Position numbers and translations under genes: made by a program. Below, in pieces: positions 10,952 through 25,624 of a stretch of DNA of 64,000 bases; position 1 is the first letter of the stretch, and each line of letters opens with the position of its first letter. This stretch comes from Sanghuangporus weigelae. Its lineage: Eukaryota; Basidiomycota; Agaricomycetes; Hymenochaetales; Hymenochaetaceae. Under the pieces are notes generated by a model. It did no database searches. It saw only the letters and a program-made list of their open reading frames with translations, and was not told the DNA's origin. The DNA lies in the NCBI GenBank assembly GCA_033182465.1, contig CP137324.1, positions 2,294,001 through 2,358,000 on the forward strand. Direction: 5' to 3'.

Positions 10952-13497
10952 ATGGCTCCTCCAGAATTGAATCTAGACGGAGAGGTAGAGCATTACGTGC
11001 CTGGATTCTTATGGAACTTCTGGTTAGAGGCCTGGTTTGTGCTCTTTTTATGTTATTTGTCATTTTACTGACTTAGTCGGTGATTACTTTACCAGTCCTG
11101 TCGATATGTGCAAATTTTCTCCCACTTCAGTGTCTCCTTACATCGGTTTACACGTCTATGATACCTACAAGAACGAACTTTCCACAGCGCTCAACGATCG
11201 ACCGTTCTCAAAGGGTGTCTTTGATCGGATTGAACAACTTGCGCCGGAGATAGTGAAGCGCCCAGAGTGGGAAGAAGCGAACACAGCATTCAATATGCTT
11301 GAGAAGGATGCTGAGACGGCGATCCGGTCATTACTTCAACAGGTCGACTCCAAGCCCCGGGTCTCGCAGCTTTCCGGTTCAGGCTGGGATAGGCAGAATA
11401 CAATGCGCTTTGACAAGCCGAAGTTATCCTTGGGCAGACATGCTCTTCAGTCACTGCAGAAATACCTCATATTTCTTCGGTTTCGGAACCGGGATATGTA
11501 TGCAAGGTTGCTGAAGCTTGCAAATACTGGATATCTCTTCTCGACTAAGAGCTGGGGCTCGCCTCGAGCTTTGTATGAAATTGCTCAATTAGAGGGAGGT
11601 GCGCACAGTCCTTTCTTGGATTGGGTAAAGCTCTTAAAGAGTTTTACGTGCTTCCTGTCTGGCGATTACGAGTCTCACAAATCGGTTGCTTTCATCTGCG
11701 ACTGTATCCATCGGAGATATGAGAATATGCTAGATGTGGACGTATGTATCGGTGTCTCCCCTGAGCCGGACGAGTATATCATGAGCGCTTCTTGCTTCGG
11801 TGATGTTGAAGAAGATGGCTCGGGGAAGTTGTGAGTGCCCATTTCTTCGGCATATTCCTGAGCTCACGAATCGCATCGCAAACAGAAAGGATACCAACCA
11901 TTACTTCTTTCCGATCTCGCCACGTTGCACGATTTATTTGCTTATTGATGCACCTCACGATCTGTCTCCGAAGAAACGCGAGGAACTTGTCCATCCGTTC
12001 GCGAGCAACGCTGTTGTCCCATCCATCCTTGATCATGACATAGAGTCATCAGTCGATATCTACCAGCGTAACGCTTTGCTCCTACAGACGCTCCCACCTT
12101 ACCTCATCTTCGTCTCATCTCGTTCGATGATTCGTACTCTCACCTATTACAATGACCGACGATGGATACCGGAGAATCTTGATTTCAGCAAACTTCTACG
12201 TGGATGTCGTGAGGAGAGCGTCACGCACATGTTGCTCGTCAAAGCGTCGATAGAAGTCATTGACTTGACAGATGAGGTGACGATTGTCGGCGAACATGCG
12301 ATCTGCTACGGTTCTTTTGCAGATGTCTGGAAGGGCGTTTGGGAAGACCGAACTGGGAGAGGGACGGTGAGGAAAGAGGCGAGTGTTGTATTTTTTCATT
12401 CTGTATGTATGAATGAATCTAATGTACAGGCCAGGTTGCATTGAAAGCCCTTCGAGCCAATCTAGTAGGCTACGCTCAAGAGAGGCTTCTCGGAGTATGT
12501 AGAACCTTGTCGTTCTCCTGGACTGAACTCACACTTTGTCTATAGAGACTGAAGAAAGAGGTGAAGGCATGGTATCGACTAAACCATCCTCATGTCGCCC
12601 GACTATATGGGATTGTTCAACGCCCTAATACGCTAGCCATGGTTTCTCCTTGGTGCGATAACGGAACCATCGTCAAATATCTACGCAACAAGAACCCAGA
12701 CGCAAATCGCTACCAACTTGTCAGTACGCAAATCCGTTGTTTGCCGTTTGTGTCCACATGCCTCGTCTATAAGCTTGTCTGTACCTGAGTCTGAAGCATC
12801 TCTTTCACGCTGGCTTTCAACCGATGCTTTGAAACCGCAATTATTAGCTTTATGAGGTAGCTTCTGGTGTTGCTTACCTTCATGGATGCACTCCAAAAGT
12901 CGTACATGGAGACCTCAAAGGTGTGAGTGCATATATGTATTAACATTCTTTTCTTCGATGCTTACCTGAAGACCTCTGTGATATGTGGAAGTGCAACATT
13001 CTGATTGATGCAGATGGCAAGGCTGTGATCACAGATTTCGGGCTTGCAAAGGTCAGAGAAGAGGTATCCGACGTTCTCGAATTGCCCTCTTCGCTCTTCG
13101 CCGGCTCTACGCGTTGGATGGCACCAGAACTCTTCTTGTCTCAAATCGAAGATGACCGGAGGGCGCCTATCACGACATATAGTGACGTTTTTGCGTTTGC
13201 CTCAGTTTGTCTAGAGGTAAGCACCTCTTCTTCCTCCTTTCTTTATCAGATAAAATTCTGCAATGATTCCAGGTCCTGACGGGACAACTCCCGTATGCGA
13301 ACCGCCGGAACGATTATGGCGTTACAGTAGCTGTAATGTCGGGCGTCAAGCCTTCCAGTGGTTGTCAGCATGTCAGCGAGGATCTCAAGTCAGAGGTATT
13401 TTGGAGGCTGATGGATGAGTGTTGGGACCAGATTCCTCATGCTCGGCCCGCGATGGTGAAGATGCGCGAATGTTTAGACCGCATTCGACATAAATGA
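10952..13497 (+). CDS. Tyrosine-kinase-like protein kinase with large N-terminal region
   Basis: Eight exons join in frame from MAPPELNLDGEVEHY to CLDRIRHK. The first roughly 430 residues match no domain I can name; they include LSLGRHALQSLQKYLIFL and a segment DAPHDLSPKKREELVHPF. The C-terminal third is a TKL kinase: HAICYGSFADVWKG, catalytic Lys in GTVALKALRANL, RLNHPHVARLYGIV, VVHGDLKGCNILID, DFGLAKV, GSTRWMAPELF, SDVFAFASVCLEVLTGQLPY, and CWDQIPHARP near the end. The catalytic loop is HGD, so non-RD, with Lys, Asp and Asn kept. It follows another TKL kinase on the same strand, but the two are too different to be a recent duplicate. These kinases are strongly expanded in mushroom genomes. 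Function unknown. Confidence 0.8.
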
Positions 13498-13765
13498 GTT
13501 ATGGATTTTTACGAAGTAACAATTTTATTATTGTTATCGCTCGTTTGTTCGCTGTGTTGTACTCGTCTTTATTGAGTTCCAACGGAAGGATTATGATTCG
13601 TTATCTGAGATGACCCGAAAAGGCATATCTGATAGGCCGGAAAATACGTTGAATTTACGGCCGAAAATAACTGAGGTCATAAGATGCATTCGTCGCCGCG
13701 TCGGCCTCATTTGCCAGCACCGTGAGCACCTACTTTACTACTTCACCATCACTGGCGCAAACACG

Positions 13766-15697
<1,932 letters not shown>

Positions 15698-16508
15698 GAT
15701 GTCTTCACTCTTGCGTCTGTACCATAATTCCTGTCACGAGGCACTTGGAGCGTACTCTCTCTCATACACATCTAGAGCTCTAGAGCTAGAAATCTAGAAG
15801 TCTAGACATTCTAGATGTTCACACGCCTTGCTTTTCTTTACCCATTTACAGGAGGGATGCTTTCGTGTTCATTTTCAATTCGACGCCTGTTGAATTCTAA
15901 CCTCTATTCGGAACTTCTCTTCCATTTGAGCTCTAGGCTGTTTTAATCAAGACGGCGTTACTTCGGTTTCAATGATATGAAGTGCGAAGACCAGACGGCT
16001 GTACCGCAGTCATCGCTTTGCCGACAAGATAGAGTTAAGTGCATATATGTGCTTGGTTCTGGTAACGCATTTCGAAATTCAAGCAATCCGGACAAATGTA
16101 CATGATTCTACTCGCAAAGACGGACAAACAGACCAGGAAAAACATAAGCTAGCAAGAGGAGAGAGAGGAGAGAATCGATAAAGGAACAGCAAAGAACAGC
16201 TTGAATGTCATCAAACGAGAGCGGAAGGCTGGTACACATAAGGAAACGGAATATCAGATCAGAGAAAGGGGGGAAGTTGCATCGTAGAAGTACAAGATGT
16301 AATTCATTTCAGGATTCGTCATCAATAAACACCTAAGGACACTGAATCCAATGGATCGCAGTAACCCCATGGACGGCACCGGTTACCTCTCTCACCGCGG
16401 AGAACCGGACCTATGCGATCGTCACCGTCACCACGATGGTGCTCTTCTTTCGAAGAACACACAGTACACCGCATCACATATACGGGAGATTCTTGGCCTA
16501 GCCCAGTC
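15698..16508. other. Intergenic between convergent genes
   Basis: Between the 3' ends of the dehydrogenase and a minus-strand gene. It holds a cluster of overlapping CTAGA/TCTAGA words at 15770-15820 in the dehydrogenase 3' region and an AG-rich tract near 16155-16175. No coding frame is convincing. Confidence 0.6.
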
Positions 16509-17563
16509 TCATGCTGTCTCAACCTTGCCAACATTGGCATTCGGATTGAAACCTGCAGGTGTCTCCTTCATCGCCCAGGACTCGCGAAGCGCTGTGCTGT
16601 TTCGCTCCACCCAGCGCCTTGCGCGCGAGTCCTGACTCTTTCGGCGCTGACGCAAACGGAGGATATATACAGTCGTCTAGATATATCAAAAGGTATTAGT
16701 TCACCATGGATAATTATAGAAATTTGTGATGACGACGGAAATGATGATAATGATCGGGCCTGAAGCGGGACTCACCAGAATGAGAAGGACAACACCGACC
16801 AGCGAGCCGATGAGCGCAGCAGGGAGGATCTTCGCCAGGTTGTTACTTGAGGATGAGGATGGAGAGGAGGTCGTTCCGGTGTCGCTGTCAGCAGTAGCAG
16901 CCGCAGCCGCAGATAGAGAGCTCTGAAGAGACAGGGGTTGGAAGTCTGGTCCAGGTGTACTATAAATAAATAAATCAACAACCAAGAGGAAGAAGAAAGG
17001 CATAAGAACGAAAGAACGACGGTCGATGCGAGCAACAAGTGTACGTACACTGGGATGCTAACAATCCCGCCGTTCAGAGGGAAGACTTCCCAGCATACAG
17101 CGCCGCTAACGGTGGACGCTGCCGCGGTACTGTCCAGTTGATTCGCTCAGCTATAACGTGCGATGATGAGAAACCTATGAACGTACTCAATATCGAATCG
17201 CGCTGAGGACCCTCCTAGCATCGTCGTCCGCCAGCACTGGACCGTCATCGTGCCATAAGAAGTGGTAGATGTCGTCGTAGGCGCCGGGGCGCTCGTGATC
17301 CTGAATAACATCGCCACATGATATGAGAGAAGACAATACATCCACACATCATCTCAAGCATTCCACGTCCTCGAGAGCGTGTAAACGCAGTAATGTACTT
17401 ACGATACTACAGGTGTGATTCCCGAGAGAGGTACCTCTGTCACCGTCGTAGACGTTATCTGTGCGCGCGCATACATCGAGCCCGACAGCGCTCCTATCAC
17501 GAACATGGAGACCACAGCGCCCGCAAGTGCGGTCCTCGTCGCATCAAACGTCTTGCTCGTCAT
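16509..17563 (-). CDS. Ser/Thr-rich single-pass membrane protein
   Basis: Five exons can be joined. The N-terminus carries a hydrophobic signal or anchor segment (ALAGAVVSMFVIGALSGSMY). An extracellular-type Thr/Ser/Pro region follows, with two blocks containing Trp and Cys (GTMTVQCWRTTMLGG and SGAVCWEVFPLNGGIVSIP), then a Ser/Ala-rich stretch and a second hydrophobic segment ILPAALIGSLVGVVLLIL. The last exon, joined across a GT..AG intron, is basic (LRLRQRRKSQDSRARRW) and ends FNPNANVGKVETA. The layout resembles fungal wall-stress sensor or mucin-like proteins, with an outer glycosylated stalk, one membrane segment and a cytoplasmic tail. I cannot name a family. The basic tail next to the membrane supports an inside-facing C-terminus. 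Confidence 0.62.
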
Positions 17564-18560
17564 TATATGCAATGCAGACGACAAACGGCGGCGGCGGCGG
17601 CGACGACTGAGGTGGTGGCCTGAGAAGAAGCCTGGCCTGTGAGAGCTTGAGCGATGGAAATGCCGTCATAAATGGCAGCTAATTTATTTATTATTAGGTG
17701 GGAAAATCAAACATCATCATCCTGATCCGGAGCCATGGCGAACAATCTTGGCGATAACCCGTCTCCGATCACCGGGAGCCGTCCCGGACATTCCTATTTT
17801 GGTAGAATCTCCGAAACTGTTTGATCGACAACACAGGACCGCATGCATTCTGTTGAAGAAATCAGTGCGTATATCCTGTATTAGTCGAAGAGGCTGATTA
17901 GCGAGAATCAAGGCTCTGCACTTTCGCCAAAAGATCGTCACTGAGATCATAAGAAACAAAGGATTCAGGGCAAAGATACCGGCCGAGGCGACATGCTGTT
18001 CGTGCCTTCATGCAAGTTTCTCAAGCGCGCTATGCCGCTATGCGCCAAAACAGGGCAGAGCTGCAAGGGCTAAAAACGCGAGATACAGATGGCTCTCCTA
18101 AGCCTTCGTCATCTCTGGTTTTAGAAAGCTGATTTTCGCACCATCTTAGAAGAGTAAACGCATTGATCTGTACCGGCCGTCAGTTCAGCATTGTTCTTCA
18201 GTACAGAACATTTCAAGAAAGGCCATGAAATTCATAACATGTCCTATTTACGCTTCGTGACATCCGAGATTGACGGAAAACATCATAGCAGAAGTGCTGT
18301 AAGAGTGGGTTGAGGCACGCGCCGATCACTTGCCAAGAAACGACGAAGACTTAGGGGAACCACCTATATTTTCATCTTGCGGCAATCATGACCAGTAGGT
18401 CTAAAAGGTACACACTAGATCCTAGCCCACTCGTCTTACCAGGTACACGCGTAAGCGAAGCTACATCGTGATTCAAGCCTAATTTGATTGTTCCGAATTG
18501 GTATTTATGTAAGTCCATAGCATGCGAACATATATTTACAAAGCACAACAGCGGGCGCGT
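17564..18560. other. Intergenic stretch, no gene seen
   Basis: About 1 kb between two minus-strand genes, containing the promoter of the membrane protein and the 3' region of the Rieske gene. Frames are short and without recognisable content. Confidence 0.6.
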
Positions 18561-20710
18561 TTACCAGGACAGGGAGCTCTCCAACTCGGTGCAAAGCTTA
18601 TCGGCTTCGCAGCGAGGAGCTTCTCCGTCTGGCTGAGACAAGGGCTGAGCAGGATAGATCGCCTTGCCCAGCTGGCGTTCCTTCTCCAAGTGCGTCTTGC
18701 AGTAATCTGATACAGATGGATTAATCAAAGTTCGCATCTTCAAATGAACAAACGGAATTCTCTGCATACCGAGAACACGACCTTGATAATACAATACGCC
18801 GTTCTCCTCACGAGGGTGCACTGTGATTAAAAACACGCTCAGTTGGGTCGTTTAATTGACAGAACAAGAATGTTCTTACGGATTCCCTTGTTGTAGATAC
18901 CGGAGCTCAGACCCCGCTGCGTCTTCTCGCAGAGGTCAAAGTCTTCCTGTTGAACCTGAGTAAAGAACTGCATTGAAGGGTTAGCGATAAATCGCTTCCA
19001 TTGTTGTAGCGGCGGCATACCTTCCTGTTCTCGTCTAGAACTTCCTGCGGAACGCCCTTACGGCGGAATACCTAGAAAAGTGCATATGTTCAGGAAGACA
19101 GTTTCTATTTAGATACTCTCGATATTGACGCACATCGAACTCCATACGAGTCTAAAGCATATCAGCATATCAGTAAAGGTTCGAGATTAGGAAGATAGCT
19201 GACAAATTTACCTTCGTTGCACTCAATGGACATGTCCGCATGATGTACCACATCTCAGGAGTAACCGTTACACCGTTCCTGATAGGAGGTTCGCGAAGGT
19301 ACCCAGTAAACGCGATTTAGCAGATAAGAATGGAACGTTGAACACATACGTAGGAAACACGAATGTGAAACGTTGCATTTCCTCAGGATTGGACTTCTTC
19401 GGCGCGTAGTGCCGTGCCGAATTCGAGAGTGGCTCGACAGTGTATTGCTTCAGATCGAGGGACTAGATTCCAAAGTCCATACAGCTCTAGACAGTGACAA
19501 TTAGACGTAAAATATCCGCTTACCTGCGCAAATCCCGGGTGTGCAATACTATCGGATGTTATTAGATTAGAGCAAACCGTTTTCTATTCAAAAGGAGCTT
19601 AACAATTAGTACACGATACAACTTACGTGCAATGATAACACTCCTGATATCCATCGGTCATCGTCTTCCAATTGAAGTTGCCAATAGCCTGTCGCTGATA
19701 AAATGGCCTAATCGATTGCATCGATTAATGGGACTTTTAGTTTAGACACACACGCCTCGAAGACTTACTCATATTCCGAGAAGTCAGTGTCTTTCCATTC
19801 CGCCGGAAGCTGAGAGAAGTGATCCTCAAATGGAACCGGTGTTGAAGACGAGTCGTAGTTCAGGAAAATAAACCCTTGCTCTGTCACATGCGTATGCACT
19901 TTAAAGAGACCCTGATCGTATTTATCCGTGAGTAACTTGGACTCGGTGACAAAACACATAAAACATGAGATGGACATACATTTGCGGACTTCTCAAAGCC
20001 CTCTACGGTGTCGAACTGAATATTGCGTTGTTTAGGACATCAGTAGGTTCTCCAAAACCTTTATTGCAATTACCTTGGGTGCTTTGACGAGTTCTCCTTT
20101 GGGATTGTAACTCCATCCATGATACTTGAGAAATATTCGTTAACATTCAATAAAACGAAGTTGCGGCCGTAAGGAGGTCAGATACCCACTTTGCACCCTA
20201 CGACGAGGCTGGACCCTTCGGACTTAGTAACAACGGGATAGGCACGGTGTCTACAGACATTGTGGAAGGCTTGGTAGTTGTTGTCCCGATCCCTGCCGAT
20301 TTTCATAAGTCTGAGGTGAATCAAAAGGAAGATTTAGTTACCGAATGATGAAGTAGTCGAAGACATAATTCCCTATTGTGCATGAAAAATGTAAGGTCGT
20401 TGTTATCAACCATTACAACAGCTACGCACCACTAACATAGTCTCCAGGCTTGGAAAAGTGGCTCGTATGAGAGGTCAAGAGCCAGACCTACATACAGACC
20501 TCAGTACAATAGACAAGTAAAAACCAATATTCACCCAACCTTTGAGAATATAGCTCGCTTTTCCAGCTCAAAAATGGACTCGTCGTACATCCATTGTGCA
20601 GGAAGAGTCGAGTGAGACGTCACAGGCAAGGGCAAGTTTGCCTTTAGAGGAGCCGAGCTGGTCAGATTCTCCCCTGGTCTGGACGCGATATCAATAGCGA
20701 CAGGAGCCAT
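18561..20710 (-). CDS. Rieske non-heme iron oxygenase, alpha-subunit type (choline-monooxygenase-like), copy 1
   Basis: Exons joined from MAPVAIDIASRPGENL to CTELESSLSW. The Rieske [2Fe-2S] centre reads CRHRAYPVVTK... then GCKYHGWSYNPKG, giving the spacing C-x-H-x17-C-x2-H. The catalytic domain contains NWKTMTDGYQECYHC followed by AHPGF, the usual metal-binding pattern with two His residues five apart. The family passes electrons from the Rieske cluster to mononuclear iron to hydroxylate or demethylate amines such as choline, or aromatics; it needs a separate reductase, none of which is seen nearby. No signal peptide, so likely intracellular. The exon layout closely matches the second copy. 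The gene looks intact. The substrate cannot be told from sequence. Confidence 0.88.
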
Positions 20711-22138
20711 ATTGAGTATTTGAGAGAAGACAGGTACAGAACTGTCTGGAGGAAAATACAGAGTGCACCGCGTCCTTAAATACAATGAACAGAAAATGCG
20801 TGCGATATCACATTTTCCTCCAAGCTCCTTCGGCAACATTAAGACGCTATTGACCTAAGTCACCCTGCCGTATTTGACGACCCTCAAAATCTATGACCAG
20901 AAGGTAGCATTAAAGGCAATGGCATTGATACTTTTCAGAACTGGCTCTGTGAAGAACCCAGGATCGAAGTAATAAGCTCAGGCAGCGATCACGAATGGGA
21001 AGCTGTTAAATTTGCATGCATGCGGGAAGCCGTGATGTGCTATTCTGATCTAGAAGATTCCGGAATGCCGTGTAGATATATTCGTATTGCGGAGTCTGTT
21101 TTTCCTCTTGGATGGACAATGGAGTGCGTGTTTTGCAGCCCGTCTCGGATTTCGGAGAAGAATCATGCCAGATACATGCTCAGTCGCCGACCAAGATTCA
21201 AGATCGAAATGAGCGTGTGAGTGTGATGCATTTACGTACATTCACTCCTCTTCATGAATGAGCAGCAGGTGTGACAAAAGATTGTACACAGTGATGGCAA
21301 GCAAGAAAAAACACTGTTCGGAGTCTAACGACTCGGACCTGGCAAGTATGTGACATCACGTGTTTTTGTCGATCATGATGTGACGCTGCAAACAAACATC
21401 GATTCAGCGTCTCTCTCCTTCAGACATGGAGGAATGACCCTATCTCCTGTCGATTGCGAAGATTTCATTGACGATCAAAACTTTCGGACCTCTTGAGCTT
21501 CATGAGGCCCTATGACCTTGCACTCCTGGTCAGTAGTTCCTCATCGAATGCTTCTTTTCTCATCTTCCCGTGGCCTTTACGTGGGGGATGACTTTCATTT
21601 CCACCAAGCAGTTCGGATAGACCAATCGCGATCAGCTTCCTTCTATTCAGCCAAATGAAGGTTTCGAGCTCTCGAGCAATTCAAGCTGCTAGGGCACGAA
21701 AAGAAAGCGACTGGCTTATCATCTTCGTCTCCGGCTGCCGACGGACTATCAGCTCCCTTCGAAATACAATAGGCAGTTCCCATATCCAGACGTTATCATT
21801 AGTGGGACATCTTTCCCAAGTTTCCTCGCTTGAAATATTTGCATAGCTCTATCTTGCAATGAGGGGTCTTTAAGATTCCTGGTGATACGGTAGAAGCAGA
21901 TAAGAGTCTTGAACTGTGGTTATTCGGTGCAACTCTGAACACGGCATCTCTGATAACCCGGTCCCCCAACTCGTGCACCTATCAAATGGCTTCGATCTCG
22001 GCGCCAGAAGTGATAAACTGATAGGGACCTTACCGAAATTGACTAGCCAAGCAATCTCCAAGGTCTACTTATAGACCATTCGTGTCTGTCCGTCCTTCTT
22101 CGCATTTTGAAAATCCCTTCATCACAGAAATCCCAAAC
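20711..22138. promoter_or_regulatory. Shared intergenic region of two divergent Rieske genes
   Basis: These 1.4 kb lie between the starts of two paralogous Rieske genes transcribed away from each other, so both promoters must be here. No gene is convincing inside. I saw no clear TATA box or inverted symmetry linking the two halves. Confidence 0.5.
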
Positions 22139-24307
22139 ATGTCTCCCGTCGCAGTTGATAATACTGTCTGTAATCTGTCGGAAGCCGGATCTACCGATGA
22201 AAACTCTAATTTGCGCAAGCCAAAGACGCTGCCAGCGCAATGGATGCGCGATGAAAACATTTTTCAGCTTGAAAAAAGAGCTATCTTCTCAAAAGTACAT
22301 GGGTTACTTTCGTATCGCTGTTTAGTTCTGACACCGTTTTCATTTGTCTGTTTCAGTCGTGGTTGCTCGCCTCTCATGCCTCTCGTTTCGCGAAGCCGGG
22401 AGACTATACTAGTGGTGAGACATTTCTTTTGTCAGTGCCTGTGGCCAACAGTCTAATAAGGTGTCAGGCAGTTATATATTCGACTTCTTCATTATCATGT
22501 AAAGTCTTCTTGTGAGTGTGAGTACTGTTGAAAACTGACTTCCTGCAGGGATCGGGATGGAAATTTCCAAGCATTCCATAACGTCTGTCGCCATAGAGCA
22601 TACCCAGTCGTAACAAAGCCATTGGGCTCTACCCTTGTCATCGGATGTAGAGTAAGCAACATCTGAGGTAAGATCGTGTGCGGCACAGCTGACTCGTCTA
22701 ATAGTATCACGGCTGGAGCTACAATGCGAAGGGTGATCTCGTCAAAGCACCAAAGGTTTGCCTTAGATGCTTCTCCCGGAGCATATGACACAAGGCTTAT
22801 TTTCTTCACCCCTGACGTAGTTCGACACCGTCCCCGGGTTCGACAAGAAAGCCAATGTGAGGAACTGGGGATTCCTTACACATGTGTCCGAACTCAACGT
22901 TTCATGCTATTCTTAAAGGGTCTTTTCAAGGTGCACACGCACGTTACTCCACAAGGGTTCATTTTCATCAACTTCGACGCGTCTCCAAACCCCGTACCTT
23001 TCGAAGAGCACTTTGGTCAGCTTCCACACGAATGGCGACACTTCAACAAAGATGATTACACGTCAGCAGTGAAGGTCATCTGCTAACTTTATAAACCGCT
23101 CACGCGGAGTTCAGATATGCATATAGTTGGCAGGTTGAGGGAGAATACAACTGGAAGACATTTATGGATGGTTACCAAGAATGCTATCACTGCCCGTACG
23201 TAATACCTTTCTTGCCGAATACCGATCCGTCGATTGACTTTACGTCTATCACGTACAGTATCAGTCATCCCGGTTTTGCTAAGGCAAGAATAAATCTGTT
23301 GTGTACGGTCAACTTCCGATTTTAAGTTCATCCCAGACACTTGATTTGAACCAGTATCGTGTCACGCCTCTCACAAATGCCGCCCGTCACGAGGTACCTA
23401 GTGCAAAGAACAGTTTGGACAATGCTCCAGCCCCGGTAAATTCTTTGGGTGTCGAAAACTTCCTCATTAATGATCGTTTGATGTAGACTTTCACGTTCAT
23501 TTTCCCGACGTCGGTTCAGAATATTGTCTCTCATTTCCTTTGATAATCTAATGATCCCTCTGTTCTCAGATCTGGAATCACTGTCACGGAAACAATGTGG
23601 TATACGATGCGTACGATCCCTATCTCCGCAACGAAAGTTAGTCAAGCTGTTGCCTAAATTGTAGATCGCTGACTTGTTCACATAAATAGACCAGGATGGA
23701 ATATGATGTATGTTTGCACGCACAAAAGGAGCTTCGAAGTCGGTGTAACTTTCATGTTCTGTTAAGGTTTACCGCCGCAAGACTGTGCCGTACGAAGAAC
23801 TTCGCGAATTCATGAAGGTGTGTTTGCTCCACCTTCGATCTCTGGGCGTCTTTGGAAGTTATTTGATTATCTATTTTCCGCGTGTGCAAAAGTTCTACGA
23901 ACAAGTTGAGAAGGAGGACTACGATCTTTGTATTGCCACGCAGCGAGGACTCAATGCTGGTATTTACAGCCATGGGTTCCGTAAGTTCCTGTTTCTCATC
24001 ACATTTTGGAAGCGCTTCTGATTATGTATGTGACTACTCTTAGTACACCCCGACCGGGAGAACGGGGTGCATTATTACCAGGAGCTAACTATCGGTACTG
24101 ATTTACTAATGCCGAAGCCGAGTTTTAATGACGTATATCTCTGTACTAGACTTCTGTGAAAAGCATCTCGAAGCGGAGAATGCTGCAGGACACGAAATAT
24201 CCCCTGCACGCCCTGCATTACAGCAGGAAGATCCGAACACCTCCACGTGCACCGCAAGTAAGATTTGCGCTCAGTTAGGCGGAGAACGTAGTGAGCTCGT
24301 GTGGTAA
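22139..24307 (+). CDS. Rieske non-heme iron oxygenase, alpha-subunit type, copy 2
   Basis: More than ten exons join from MSPVAVDNTVCNLSEAG to GGERSELVW. Rieske centre: CRHRAYPVVTKPLGS then IGCRYHGWSYN, spacing C-x-H-x17-C-x2-H. Iron site: NWKTFMDGYQECYHCP then ISHPGF. Other blocks shared with copy 1 are GLFKVHTHVT, PQGFIFINFDA, MWYTMRTIPISATKTRMEYD and HPDRENGVHYYQ. The intron after HPGFAK starts with GC rather than GT (AG|GCAAG), the common minor class. The frame is open throughout, so it is probably functional. The two copies differ in many residues, so the duplication is not recent. Same reaction class as copy 1; a difference in substrate is possible but unproven. Confidence 0.87.
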
Positions 24308-25624
24308 CCGCCTAAAGATGATTGAACAAGATGTGTCAATATACACCTTTGAACGAGTAGAATCGAATTATTTTGTCCATTTTCTTTCTGACCTGAAAAT
24401 CGGATTACTTCTGTGCTTGAGCCGATCCACAAGCCGAAGGTACCCCTCGGGTCGTGCAAAACTCCTCAGATTAAGTCTCAGAAACCGTGTCCTTCATTTA
24501 GGAAACTCGTGTCTTGTCAGTTACACTACCAATAAGGTCTGGATTTTCGGACCAGCAATCACTGGTATCTCTCGGCACATCAACAAGTATTATTGGTTCT
24601 CGCATTGCTTGCGGAGTTTTAGTCCTCCTCAAGCTATCTTTGCGGCAAGGTGAGAAGATGGTTCAGGTACGTTCGAGCCCCACTTCTCTCATCTGTTCAG
24701 TAGCGGGAAGGCTATTTAGTCTGATGAATGCACGGTGCACACTCGATACACCCATCAAGCAGCCGATCGATGGCATTAGGTGTCTCTATTATTAAAACAA
24801 AACCAACAGTCCTGTATTCCGCTAGATGAGTTTTGTCTTGTGGCACGCTGTATACGTCCCGCGGAACCGTGAACATAGTATATGATTGGATAGCACATGT
24901 CCAGCACGCGATTTTCACTCGTGAACGGAAGGCGAATGATTGCTTCCATATCTAAGAAATAGCAACCAGACCCGGTGAACAACGGGGAAAAGCGTGTTGT
25001 TGAAGCGTGTAAGCATATTAATATTATATCGATGGCAAAAGATGAAGAGTGATTCCGTGATTGTCTCATTTCGGGAGGGGCGGGATGCGTATCTCCTGCT
25101 TCGCAGTACTGATTCAACCCCTAAGCTGCATTAAGAACTTCTGGATTCTGCGGGGACCTTTGGACTCGTTGGTCGAAGTAACTTCTTTGTGAAGGAGCCT
25201 CAGGGATTCCTCCGGATGGTGAAAGCAGAGCATCGAGAACAAGCAAAAGCATACAGCCCGATCATTTATCCATGTGATGAAAAATAGTCCTGGAACGAGT
25301 TCCTTGAGGCCCAGTCGTGAGAGCGTTATTACGGTTCAGAAATTGTATGACAGAAAAATGAATGCAAATACTACAGCACAAAGAATGTGGAACAACAATG
25401 GAGAACTGAATAAGGGAATAAACAATGAAAAAGGACTCGAACAGGGACGTGACAATAGGATACAAGCAAAGCCACGGCGCCGATGAATCACGGAGGCTCG
25501 GCTTAGGCGGCGGAATGGAGGCATGGCGCAAACCCAATTAATGGGGGGCTCAACAACTCCAAGGATTTAAGCTCGGCGAAGATGCTCATCTCCCTGCCTT
25601 GGAATCATACTCCTTCTCACAGGG
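24308..25624. other. Intergenic, no supported gene
   Basis: About 1.3 kb between convergent genes. Several frames of 60-120 residues exist but none shows a domain, a signal peptide or a convincing exon chain. It probably holds the 3' regions of both neighbours. Confidence 0.5.

Noticed and set aside
24291-24795. Plus-strand frames of 93-120 residues
   Set aside because: No domain, no consistent exon chain; it follows the stop of the Rieske gene and looks like 3' flank.
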